Shown: positions 20,001-29,800 of the stretch, in pieces
Numbering within the stretch: the first letter of the stretch is position 1
How the letters are laid out: the number at the start of each line of letters is the position of its first letter
IMG/VR virus record: IMGVR_UViG_3300034102_000985
Coordinates: 1 to 62,431 of that record
Source of the DNA: a virus
Length of the DNA stretch: 62,431 nucleotides
Reading direction: 5' to 3' (one strand)
The notes under the pieces: generated by a model
The model's database searches: none
What the model saw: only the letters and a program-made list of their open reading frames with translations
Told to the model about the DNA's origin: nothing
Program-made: the position numbers and the translations under genes

Positions 20001-23000
20001 CTGGTAATGCATTATAATCAGTACCAGATCCAGAAAATTCCCATGTGTGGGATGATGAGTTAATAATAGATGGTCTATGGAAGTGTAACTTATAAGTCTC
20101 TGGTAAGTTACCTACACCATTAATAACAGTATCTGGTATAGTCGCACCAACTTTACATTCGACGGTGTAATAAGTACTTACACCAGCAACCCCTGTAACA
20201 GCGATAGATACTGGACTTCCACTGTGATCATTAATTCTTAATGTAGTGACGTTATCAGTTACACCAAATAGTCTAGTAACACCTCCAGATGATTCTACAG
20301 AAACTACCAGTTCTCTCTTGGTTGAATTATATGTGTATGCATAACCAACAGCAGTTCCACCAGGAACTAACTGTGTAATTTGTCTACCAGAAACAAAGTT
20401 TAATGTAGATGTTGTGCTTGCAAAAGAAACAATTTGATAATCATTATGAGAATCTAGAATCTCTGATGCGAAAAATTCTACATTACCTTTTTGGAATGTA
20501 TTAATTCCTACAGGTCTTGATTTAGTGTTAACAATTCTTGTTAAAGCTTCATCTTCATATAATTGGAATGTATTCGCATCAATGTAACCAAGATAATATT
20601 GATTACCACTAACCATACCCTCAATAACTCTTTGAGGTGCAGAATTTTCATCACCAACATATAATACACTATCGCCATTTAGGAATGGGTGTGCAACAAC
20701 GGTAAATCTATCTGTAGATGTATTAAGACCTACTGTAGGTTGGAATGTTGCTTGCGTTACAACTGGCTTAAAGTCTGGTGTATCATCATTTTCAGCGTTA
20801 TCAAAAAATCTCAATACATATAAATCTTGATCAGTTCTACCTAAACCAATTGTTCTTAAAGTTTGAGCACCACTTGATGTTCCTGTCGCAGCAATTCTCC
20901 CTCTATCAAATACATAAGATCTTTGATTGAAACCAGAAGATCTTAATGCATATAAACCAAAGTTAGTTGCTGAGTTTGTGATGGATAAATAACCACCAGA
21001 TTGTGTTAATGAACCATATTTGCAGAAAATTTGGAAACAAGAAACTACCTGTGCATAACCATCATTTATTGTTCTCCACCCTATACCACCAAAAGAAACC
21101 ATAGTAAATGCTGCAGCAACCATCGATTTTCCAAATTGTGGTTGAGATCCTGCTACTGGATTTTCAGATTCTTCTGGAATAATTGTAGTATTAGGAGTTT
21201 GTATTTTAGAACCATCAACTAAAATACCGTTTCCTGCTAAGAATGAAAGAATAGAACAGTTTTGAATATATGGTGATCTACTAATTAAAGGTTTATCTGT
21301 TTTAACAGCATATCCAATTCTACTTGTAAATGTATCTGCTGGATCGTCGAATGCAATTGCATAGTCGAAAGTATACTGGGGAACCCCAGCAGCATCAACA
21401 TAATCTTTCATTGCAAAACCAGTAACATAGCAACCATTCCTTACACGGAATAAGTCTTTACCTGCATTTGAAGGTCTAATTACCGTATTTCTTAAGTTAT
21501 CTCCAACAACAGCAACATCTTCATATAAAAGAATTGGGTTATCTTCAACGTAATTACCTGCTTCAACAAATATACAAATTGGTTTTGATTGTGTTGTTGG
21601 TGCAGAAAGTGCAGGTGCCGCTGTAGTTCCTATACCAATAATTGAAGTTACAATTCCTACAGAGTTTACAATTGCAGATCTAACATTAGCACAATCTGTT
21701 GTTGCTCCTATTCCAGTTGCTGGAACTGCAGAAAGGTTACCGTTTGTAATTGCTGCAGTTAAAATTCCAACCAAACTATCAATATTTGACCTGATATTTG
21801 CACAAGAAGAAGGACTAGTATTGAATCCAGTAACAGGATCGGCAATTATAGTTCTATCTTGATAATTTAAATTGTTGGTGATTGCTAGTTTTGCATAATC
21901 TCTCGCTGCCTGGAATGCTGTTACCGATTGAGATTGTTCACCCAATAAACCATTTGATATTGGAGAACCCGCTCCATCAAAATATGCTTTTGTTGCATAT
22001 ATTATATGTTGATTAGAACCATAAGAAACATCCTGGGCTATAGCATCAACAATATATCCAAGATCTCTAGCACATTTTCTACCACCAATGATGTTAGTAG
22101 ATCCAATTCCGATACTTCCACAAATAACATTACATGATGTTGTAATTCCAGCAAAATAACCACCATTATATGCTGGTAAACTTGATGTACTTCCAGCACC
22201 TATGACAGAGGTAACAATTCCTACGAGAGAAACAATATTAGTCTGAACATCAAAACACGCATTTGGACTTGTATTTGATGGAATTGTTTGAGCATTTAAA
22301 ATGTATTGATCACCTTCTTGATTAAATAGGAGATCAAAAGTTATTGATTGTTGATTATTATAATCATTCGCTGTGCCTATGCCACCATAAGTTGTAGAAC
22401 CTACAGAAACTGTTAAATCTTTAATTGGAAGACGATTTGTTATTGCCTCCCTCATTAAATCTCCAGCGTATCTAAATGCGTAAATAGTTTGCTGCTCTTC
22501 CCCAGCAAGACTACCGATACCAACCCCTGTAAAATATTTTAATACAAATTCTCTCGCATAATTATTACCACCAGTAAATACGTCTGTTGAAACAGCATCA
22601 ATAAAATACCCTAGGTCTCTTTTACATTTGTTTGGATCTGGATTTACAAATACTGGGTATGCCGTAGAAATTCCCGCATATGAATAATCAATAATCGTTT
22701 GTCTATTTTGTTGAATTAAACGATATGCGTCATAATATCTTGATCTTGCATTTGTAGAACTTTCATTGGGAAAATAAAAGTCTGAATGTGCAATTGCAAC
22801 TGCGGCAAGAGATTTGTCAATAATTTCTTGTCTATTGTTGACGATTAAATTTCTAGCATCTTTTGCTCTATGGAAACTATTTACATTTACATTATTTGGA
22901 TCTTGAGTTATAGTAAAGTCAAAAGTTTGAGTAATTACATTTTGATATAAAGTCGGCGGCGTTTGATTATTAATTACATATTGAGCTAAAAATTTTATAT

Positions 23001-23766
23001 AATTATATGCAAATAATGCCTCACTTTCTTCACCTTGAACATAAGATACGCCACCACTCCAATAAGCAAGACCTGCTTCTACAGATTTACTATTTCCACC
23101 GTAAGATAGGTCATATGTAATAGCATCAACAATATACCCTACGTCCCTGATACAAATAGACCTATCATAATCTGGCTTATCTGTGTAGATATTTGGATAA
23201 TTAAATTCTAAATATGAAACAACTTCTTCTTGAATAAACTGTCTATTAGCGGTCAATAAATTTCCAGCATCTATATATCTACCACCAGGTAACTGGAAAG
23301 ATCTAAATGATGCTGCTTGCGCCGCCTTTTTAATTGTTTTAAATGGTTTCGATCTACCATCATTGTTATCATCACCATTTGCTGATGAAACATAATATCT
23401 GTTTTCATACAAACCGTTAGTGTTAAATCCTAAAACACCATCAGCACCATATGTCAAAACTTGACCATCAGTTCCAGGTTTTGCTGGAAGAGTTAAAGTG
23501 TATGAAGATACAAATCCCGATGTTTGACTTGGTGGTGTGATTGTTATTCTTTGTCCACCACTCTCAATAGCAATTTGAGATTGGAAGGTAACTATTCCCA
23601 TACCACCAGCACCATTGGTGGCAGAAATAATACCTACGGTTGTAACTCCAGTTACTTTCGTATGTGTAAAAGTAGTAACACCAGCTACTATGTTTCTATT
23701 AACATCGACAAGTCTTTCGGTATCAATATTAATACCGTGCTTTACCCTAAAATTTTTGTCAGCCAA
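13999..23766 (-). CDS. Giant tail fibre with C-terminal S74 auto-cleaving chaperone
   Basis: The 3255-residue protein starts at a TTG (ADKNFRVKHGINIDTERL follows); no in-frame ATG lies nearby. Residues 122-148 (YYVSSANGDDNNDG, FKTIKKAA) open a beta-helix of DUF1565 type. Three copies of a C-x-RDxGYxxDAxxxD motif lie near 204, 377 and 565. A pectin-lyase-like stretch covers about 725-920, HGFSTGD-type modules 1030-1700, and VSTF repeats about 2040-2300. Two pyocin-knob-like domains, each ending in or followed by GLDADLLDG, lie near 2640-2725 and 2795-2920. A carbohydrate-binding-like domain spans about 2955-3140. Residues 3158-3255, from SDIKLKTNIKPIENALEKV, are the intramolecular chaperone of endosialidase-type fibres, which cleaves itself off before the Ser after trimerisation. 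It is the best receptor-binding candidate. Confidence 0.93.
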   Translation of the reverse strand: MADKNFRVKHGINIDTERLVDVNRNIVAGVTTFTHTKVTGVTTVGIISATNGAGGMGIVTFQSQIAIESGGQRITITPPSQTSGFVSSYTLTLPAKPGTDGQVLTYGADGVLGFNTNGLYENRYYVSSANGDDNNDGRSKPFKTIKKAAQAASFRSFQLPGGRYIDAGNLLTANRQFIQEEVVSYLEFNYPNIYTDKPDYDRSICIRDVGYIVDAITYDLSYGGNSKSVEAGLAYWSGGVSYVQGEESEALFAYNYIKFLAQYVINNQTPPTLYQNVITQTFDFTITQDPNNVNVNSFHRAKDARNLIVNNRQEIIDKSLAAVAIAHSDFYFPNESSTNARSRYYDAYRLIQQNRQTIIDYSYAGISTAYPVFVNPDPNKCKRDLGYFIDAVSTDVFTGGNNYAREFVLKYFTGVGIGSLAGEEQQTIYAFRYAGDLMREAITNRLPIKDLTVSVGSTTYGGIGTANDYNNQQSITFDLLFNQEGDQYILNAQTIPSNTSPNACFDVQTNIVSLVGIVTSVIGAGSTSSLPAYNGGYFAGITTSCNVICGSIGIGSTNIIGGRKCARDLGYIVDAIAQDVSYGSNQHIIYATKAYFDGAGSPISNGLLGEQSQSVTAFQAARDYAKLAITNNLNYQDRTIIADPVTGFNTSPSSCANIRSNIDSLVGILTAAITNGNLSAVPATGIGATTDCANVRSAIVNSVGIVTSIIGIGTTAAPALSAPTTQSKPICIFVEAGNYVEDNPILLYEDVAVVGDNLRNTVIRPSNAGKDLFRVRNGCYVTGFAMKDYVDAAGVPQYTFDYAIAFDDPADTFTSRIGYAVKTDKPLISRSPYIQNCSILSFLAGNGILVDGSKIQTPNTTIIPEESENPVAGSQPQFGKSMVAAAFTMVSFGGIGWRTINDGYAQVVSCFQIFCKYGSLTQSGGYLSITNSATNFGLYALRSSGFNQRSYVFDRGRIAATGTSSGAQTLRTIGLGRTDQDLYVLRFFDNAENDDTPDFKPVVTQATFQPTVGLNTSTDRFTVVAHPFLNGDSVLYVGDENSAPQRVIEGMVSGNQYYLGYIDANTFQLYEDEALTRIVNTKSRPVGINTFQKGNVEFFASEILDSHNDYQIVSFASTTSTLNFVSGRQITQLVPGGTAVGYAYTYNSTKRELVVSVESSGGVTRLFGVTDNVTTLRINDHSGSPVSIAVTGVAGVSTYYTVECKVGATIPDTVINGVGNLPETYKLHFHRPSIINSSSHTWEFSGSGTDYNALPENGGKTITSSEQLSELGGRVYCSGTNELGDFKIGNFITAYNRTGNIVFNNKVTIGQLDSLRLSLSGGVAVEEFSTDIGLGDNEIGGPQNKRVSTQLAVRSFLNNRLGSFIDKSISTNAVPSAIVQLNSNGQINPDLIPPKVVNYYTTNVSGGRTDLVNKIPAVNLQSGDTVLEPASGYVLTNDLYGQYLLLSSTTRNYNFLNGDQVTGTNSAGGAIGVVTTPPTNAVGYGTTGLVKGVLLSVSITSGGSGYTNPGIYTCVLDRTTGIGTSARAAITVGASGTVTAISVNFGGRYYTSGDVLTINNATLLGGRSGGANFTATVNIIETRLYLKLTNNQKFVASSTLPDYIADRDAVGVGTSLQLQYQKTFTPTDISIGGGVDFTNNRIVVGVSTFTNGDPVIYSSAGGNVIDGLTQGDTYYVKRVGLSSVELYTTYGLSSLVSLTGSGTGTHSLTRVGVNTSDDFIIFEKHGFSTGDAVKVIGATPVGVTTGAFYFVGSVVTNAFTLHTTRADAITSLNGSTFSPVGLGSTATGTVTFTRQNVQYNSTVNTSSNILDNWSVLATSAIDAANITSGTISPSRLGSGSANSDTFLRGDSTFDKVVTRVGIGTTEPLSATASFTESAPGGVGINTYIGRVNLSIQRVKTVVGQDYTSLGVSRFKNSTFSIGSDGEVSIKNSSTGDVDAASLGGQAGSYYLNPVNFTASIPISKGGTGLAALPPAGAILQGNGTGYDLVTSPTLSGTLTLTNGGYLIAVGVAVTHSSVTGFGTIANLGSVNASISGIATFSGSANNINQTAGTAALNRLTVTGVSTFNNTINVDTITMSSAANARLTNAGTIVATNQTISGVTTLSGSGNNLNCTAGTQVFNRAVFSGITTFLSDVNVGVANYQTATVAGTLTAGNFSTSGISTLARVSISDTLIASTITVSGVTTFSNTINTQAINASSTVSLTLPNILNTNTVTSGITTFNSSSNNINQTAGTAALNRLTVAGISTFTGLVNYGSISGTTLTNSGTATLTNQIVSGVSTFSGSANNINQTAGTAALNRLTVAGISTFTGQLNAGTISATTLSGSLGNTLTIQSPLTGTSYNNSSAVTIGINATSANTNNFVVQRGASGEFSAGAITATNYLVTTASSTEASGVALQRVFSKTVAAGQLYRLAEYEDTEGDVAIEIQVSSETGANSGTSIYRFQGGFNILTGSYYRLYPYNVGDGHGDGADTGLDSNAWNLFIYGQTVSGSAYKYGIAVHVPSGRSTKTLVTTVTELKRGMTFTDQSALTVITSFTNSGNIYPNKNLFIENRIGVGKVPTTAIDVNGTVTATTFAGSGASLTSIPNSATTATNANTANAIVARDASGNFSAGSITATLIGNSNGLTSLDTRATNSQPQSYSAAARIDFKENITDSLSDGGTYHGVMSWRSYGSSTDFSGGQMIQLAYTDNGNLWRRMSTSTTAWGSWAKFWHDANDGSGSGLDADLLDGLNLSTDGAANTSANIIPRTDASGNIGFAAVSTTVGILTNTTNIDRVYVGNDSTIRRKDINDFKEKIGLTYKQFRPRSSDTTNTNYWTGVMGWNTTDLNTAFDWGSGFIDSWGSPGNAPSGTTHWVGTQAMHYTDNTTRYGWQQVIGEGNPSLHFIRGVWGGAFTSWRRMWNDGNDGSGSGLDADLLDGLNAATTNTNSTIVSRDASGGFAAAKVDTTQVTRTNARVDTAERYPIGHYSQGEAVFELDPTWTNAELQNYFNFAGVSWVNDSTAPGGYAVSITGQPSVGGEFGAGFPYIPVDTNDVYYMECYIKNVTGTNTHYMGSIDYNEAFTSLGGNPGSFGYWVMVNTNPGTAWTKVSGYITGFGAATGQFKAGTKYWTPMALFNYTTTQVPGTSAVSYISGWKVFRVSHFGNRTITGNFTASGTVTANSDIKLKTNIKPIENALEKVTKMRGVEFDRIDRDNEHQIGVIAQEIEQVVPEVVSDNFGTKAVAYGNITAVLIEAIKEQQTMINSLKEEIEELKKK

Positions 23767-23804
23767 GGTTCAGTATCCCCTTTGCGTAATTTTTTATCTT
23801 AGTT

Positions 23805-23812
23805 TATTTATA
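23805..23812 (-). promoter_or_regulatory. Perfect T4-type late promoter box (TATAAATA) for the S74 fibre
   Basis: An exact TATAAATA on the minus strand overlaps the stop of the 2882-residue gene and lies 39 bases before the TTG start of the S74 fibre gene. Confidence 0.7.
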
Positions 23813-26800
23813 TTCTATTAGCTATGAAGTTCACAACAACTGTAGTCACACCAACATTAGACACTGGTGTTACTCTTAAAGCAATATATCCAGGTGGGAT
23901 GGAATTATCTATTACCACATCATATGATGCAACATCAACACCTGTTGATATATTTGAATATTCTGAATTTGAACATGTGACCCCATCATGAATTGATAAA
24001 ATCTTTGTAATTTGGTGAGTATTCCCTATAGATGTTTGTACGGTATATTCAACTGATCTGAATACATCTCTGGAAAGTGCAGTATGTACATTTACTGTTG
24101 CATTTGTTGTTAAAGTTGTTGAGATAGTTCCAACTAGTGTATTACCTCTTATTTGAATATCACCATATACATGAAGTGCAGAATTTGGTGATACTGTATT
24201 AATACCAACAGATCCGATTCCTGAAGTAGCATCTGCAATTAATATCGTTCCACCAACACCGACACGCAATCTACCTGTAGTAGTTACACCAGTATTTTGA
24301 ATATGGTCAGATCTTACAATAGGTAATGTTGCTACACCCGTGATGGAAACATTTGTTGCGTTAAAGAAGTTAAAATTCGATACATTAGTAGAATCTAATC
24401 TACTCGTAAATGTTGCTATACCTGCATATAGTAAGTTAGAACCAAAAATATCAAGATCATTAATTTCTAGACTATTACCCTTAATTGCATTGAATGTAGA
24501 AACACCAGTGAAATTGGAATTAGTTCCATTTATTTGATTTACTGTTGCTACACCAGTACTTACAATATTTGTATTTTGAATGGTGTTTATTGTACCTACA
24601 CCAGAATAATTTAAATTAGTACCAGATACAAAAGTAATAATACCAACGTTTGATCTTAAATTATTAATTGTACCGATGCCACTAAATGTAAGATCTATAC
24701 CACCAGAAATATAATTAAAAGTATTATTTGGTGATATTAATAATGTATTAATTGTTGTGATACCAGATACATTAATGTTTGTTGCACTAGTAAATCCAAT
24801 TGTCGATACACCAGAATAATTTAAATTAGTACCAGATACAAATGTAACAAAACCAATATTTGATCTCAATGTAGTAACAGATCCAACACCAGAAGAGAAG
24901 ATATTGGTATTGTCTATATCTTGATAAGATGCTCTTGTTCCAGATAAACCAGTTATAACTCCAACTGGAGAATTTAAATTATTAAATATACCATTTGTAT
25001 AAGTAACTGTTGTACCAGATAAAGTAGTTACAAATCCAACATTAGTTCTTAATGTATCAATAGTGCCAATTCCACTATATGCAATATTAGTGCCAGTTAA
25101 GAATGACACTAATCCTACTGTGGTTCTTAAATCTGAAATAGTGCTTATTCCTGTATAAGAAATATTAGTTCCAGATAAAAATGTAACTAATCCAACATTA
25201 GTTCTAATTGTATCTGTGTTTGTGATATTTCCTATTTGGAGTGTTGACGCATTTACTGTTACTAAAGTAGAAACACCAGTAAATGATAAATTTGTACCAG
25301 ATAAAGTAGTTACAAATCCAACATTAGTTCTTAATGTATCAATAGTACCAATTCCACTATATACAATATTAGTGCCAGTTAAAAATGTTACAAATCCAAC
25401 ATTAGATCTTAATGTATTAATAGTACCAATTCCACTGTAAGTTAAATTAGTACCCGTTAAAAATGTTACAAGACCAACATTAGATCTTAAATCTGTAATA
25501 GTACCAACACCAGTATTATAAAAATTAGTATTATTTAATACTGTAATAGTTCCTAATCCAGAAGAAACATTTGTAGCAGTAAGACTTGTTACAAATCCTA
25601 CGTTAGCAAAGAATAAAGAAACGCTAGTAATTCCAGAAGAATAAATTCTGTCAGATATTAAATTTTCACCTATTACTGTTGTTGTCTGGAAATTATCACC
25701 CGTAGCAGATGTTATGGCAACATTTTGTACAGTTAAAGACGCTATAGTTGATGCACCAGAAACATTTAAATTTGTAGTATCTAAATTAATAGTGCCTATT
25801 CTGTTTGCAATTATTTCTAAAACATCCAATACATTTGATATTGTTACATCAGTGGATGATAATGTATCGATAGTTCCTATTCCAGAATATATTAAACTTG
25901 ATCTTACATCATTGATAGTACCAATACCACTGTAAACTATATTAGTACCAGTCAAGAAAGTTACAATACCAACATTAGTTCTTAAATTAGTAAAACTTGC
26001 AATTCCAGTATTATATAAATTAGTATTATCAATATCTGGATATGTTGCTCTTGTTCCAGAAATTGTAGTTACAAATCCACTGTTAACTCTTATTGTTGGG
26101 GTTGTAGTTACGCCAGTAACTTGAATGTCTCTTCCATAGAATGTGGTGACATATCCAACATTAGTTCTTATTGTATCAATAGTACCAATACCACTGTAAA
26201 CTATATTAGTACCAGTCAAGAAAGTTACAATACCAACATTAGTATTTAAAATTGGTAATGTTGAGATTCCAGAATACCAAAGGTTTGTACCTATTAAATT
26301 AGTGACAAATCCAATATTAGTTCTTAAAGTATTGATAGTACCAACACCAGTATATTGAATATTAGTTCCACTTAAGAATGTAACAAGACCAACGCGAGCT
26401 GTTACTGTCTCAGCAGAAGAAATACCTGGAGTGTAGATATCGGTATTTACGTATAAACGTTGTGCTGTGGTTATTCCTGTTATATTTGCATTAACAGTAT
26501 CAAAATTAGTTAAAATACCAATATGTGCTTTTAATTTTGAAATACTAGCAACACCAGCACGAGGATCATCAACAACAGTTATAGTAGATGTTGTTGTCTG
26601 TGCTGCATTAATAGATGATGGTGTAATAGTAATGATACCTGGGGCATCTATAGAAAGAATTGTTGTGTTTGGTAGTAACTCAGTCCCTGTAGAATATACA
26701 GTCATTTCTGGGTTTAACCCAGCAGTACTGATGGCAATTTTATTCGTACTTGGACCAATTATAGAATTATTTTGTGTTGCAATTAAAGTTTCATTATTGG

Positions 26801-29800
26801 TTAAAGTAAAATAATCTGCTTTTAAATTAGTAACAATTCCAACAGCAATATAAGATTGATTAAAACTAGATATTCCAGTATAATAGATATTACTACCTAA
26901 AAGATTACCAACAGTTGCTATAAAAGTAGATGAGTTGTTAACATTGAGTATTGGTAATGTTGCAACACCAGTAATATTAATGTTACTAATACTGAGTTGA
27001 GCAGAACTTAATAATTCTTGTCCGCCAATTTTATATGATTTTGATGGAACTAAGTTAAAGTCCTCAGTTGAGATCCATGTATTTTGTTGTCTATCATAGA
27101 AAATACGTTTATCTGTAGTTCCTCTAAGTATAATTCCACCTTGATCTGCAGTATAATCTGTAGCACCCCCAACATCAAATGTAATATCACCAGTTGTAAG
27201 GTGTACAGCATCAACAGTAAATACTGAAGATGAAACTATTGATAAAATTCTAACTGTACCAGCAGCTATAGAACCAGTACCACCAGTTTGTGTTATTGTC
27301 TGTCCTGGTATTAATCCAGTTGTAGTGTATATGTTTGGATCTAAAGTGACTGCGTTTGCACCACTAACTATTGCTCCCTGTAATCCTGTAATAACAGATA
27401 CAACACCAAGTTCAATATTTACATCATCTACCTGTAAAACTGAGGAATTAAACGATGTAACAGTTCCATCAACAGTAAGATTTCCACCTACATTTAAATC
27501 TCCACGTATTGTTGAAACTCCAGTAACATTTAATGATGGGGTATTTACAGTCCCAGAATTGTATATGTTTACTGAATTTATATCATTAGAGAAATTAGTA
27601 ATACCATTTAAAGTTGATACACCAGCAACTACTAATTCATTTAAGTTGGTAGTTCCAAATGGTTGAATAATATCTGTAAAAAATGTAGATATACCAAGAA
27701 CTTGTACATTATCAACATCTATTGCTGGTACAACTAAATTATGTCTAATTGTAGTAACGCCTACAAAATTTCCAATAACTATATCCGTTGCATCACTAAA
27801 AGCATTAACTGATGTAAGTGCTGTGTTGAATAATGATAATGTTCCAGTACTTGTTCCAGAAATAGTTGGGTTAGCACCATTAATTGCAAAAGAAGTTGCA
27901 TTAGGTAGTGAGAATGTAGTATTTCTTACAGTTGCTATTCCTGTAGTGGCACCCCAAACAATTGCTGTTGCTGCACCAAATGCATTTACTGATGTTAATG
28001 CTGTATTGAATAGTGTTAATGTTCCAGTGCTTGTTCCAGAAATAGTTGGGTTAGCACCATTAATTGCAAAAGAAGTTGCATTGGGTAACGAAAATGTAAG
28101 ATTTCTTACTGTTGCTATTCCTGTAGTTGCACCGATTAATAAATCAGTAGCAACACCAAATGCATTTATTCTTGTTGCAACTGTATTATATAAGTTTTGA
28201 GATACTTGAGTACCAACAATTGTTGGATTACCAATTGTTAATGTGCCGCTGTTAGCACCAACATTAAATGTAGATGCAGCACCAAAGGCGTTTATAGTTG
28301 TATTAGTATTAAATACAGTAAAACTGGATTGAGTTGCACTAATAGAAGTTGCATTTGATAGATTTACTGAAGCATTTCTTATAGTAGTAACTCCAGTATT
28401 TGCTCCAATCAGTAAGTCTGCAGCAGCACCAAATGCATTTACTCTTGTTGCAACACTATTGAAAACATCTTGTGTTACTTGAGTACCGACAACTGTTGGA
28501 TTACCGATTGTTAATGTACCGCTGTTAGCACCAATATTAATAGATGATGCCTGACCAAATGCATTTACAGTGTTTGCAATTGTATTGTAAACATTCTGAG
28601 TTGCACTTTGACCAATTAAAGTTGATGGTCTTAACGTTAGCGTAGCGTTAGTTGAACCAATACCAATAGTGGTTGCTTGTCCAAAAGCATTAACAGTTGT
28701 TGTTCCAGTATTATAAAGATTTTGTGTTGTATTACCACCGACAATTGTTATTGGTCTTAATGTTAGTGTTGCATTGGTTGAACCAATACCAATAGTAGTT
28801 GCTTCTCCGAAAGCATTAACAGTAGTTAGATTTGTATTGAATAGAGTTAATGTTCCAGTTGAAGAACCAGATATAGTTGGATTATTTCCATTTATATCAA
28901 CTGTGGATGCATTAGGTAGAGAAAATACCGTGTTTCTTACTGTAGCAAATCCACTTATTGCACCCAATAGAAGATTATTTGCTGCACCAAATGCATTTAC
29001 CGAGGTTGCAATTGTATTATAAACATTCTGTGTTGCATTAGTACCAACTATTGTTGATGGTCTAGCCGTTAGGGTTGCATTGGTTGAACCAATACCAATC
29101 GCTGTTGCTTGTCCAAATGCAGTAACTGTAGTTGCTACAGTATTATAAAGATTTTGGGTTGCTTGAGTACCAACAACAGTTGGATTACCTACAGTTAAAG
29201 TTCCCGAGTTTGCACCAATATTCAATGTTGTTGCTGCACCAAAAGCATTAACTGTAGTTGCTACTGTATTATACAGATTTTGGGTTGCATTAGTACCAAC
29301 TATTGTTGATGGTCTAGCCGTTAGGGTTGAATTGGTTGAACCAATACCAATAGATGTTGCTTGCCCAAAAGCATTAACTGTAGTTGTTACTATATTATAC
29401 AGATTTTGGGTTGCTTGAGTACCAACTACTGTAGGATTACCGATTGTTAAAGTACCACTATTAGCACCAATATTCAATGTTGATGCTGCACCAAAAGCAT
29501 TAACGGTGGTTGTTCCTGTATTATATAAATTTTGTGTTGAATTTCCTCCAACAATAGTTGTTGGTCTGAGAGTTAAAGTTGCATTAGTTGAACCAATACC
29601 AATAGTGGTTGCGTCACCGAATGCAGTAACTGTTGTTGTAGTAGTATCAATAAATCTATATGTAGATTGATCGGTAATGAATAATGAAGATCTATGACTA
29701 ATTGTATTTTGGAATGTGGAAACACCAGCAACTCTTAGATTATTTTCTAGTTCTACATCACCACTAAGAGTTGAAATTCCTGTAACTCTAAATGTTGCTG

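Noticed and set aside
13999-23766. Diversity-generating retroelement acting on the fibre
   Set aside because: I found no reverse transcriptase or template repeat in the window, and the fibre ends in an S74 domain rather than a variable C-type lectin.
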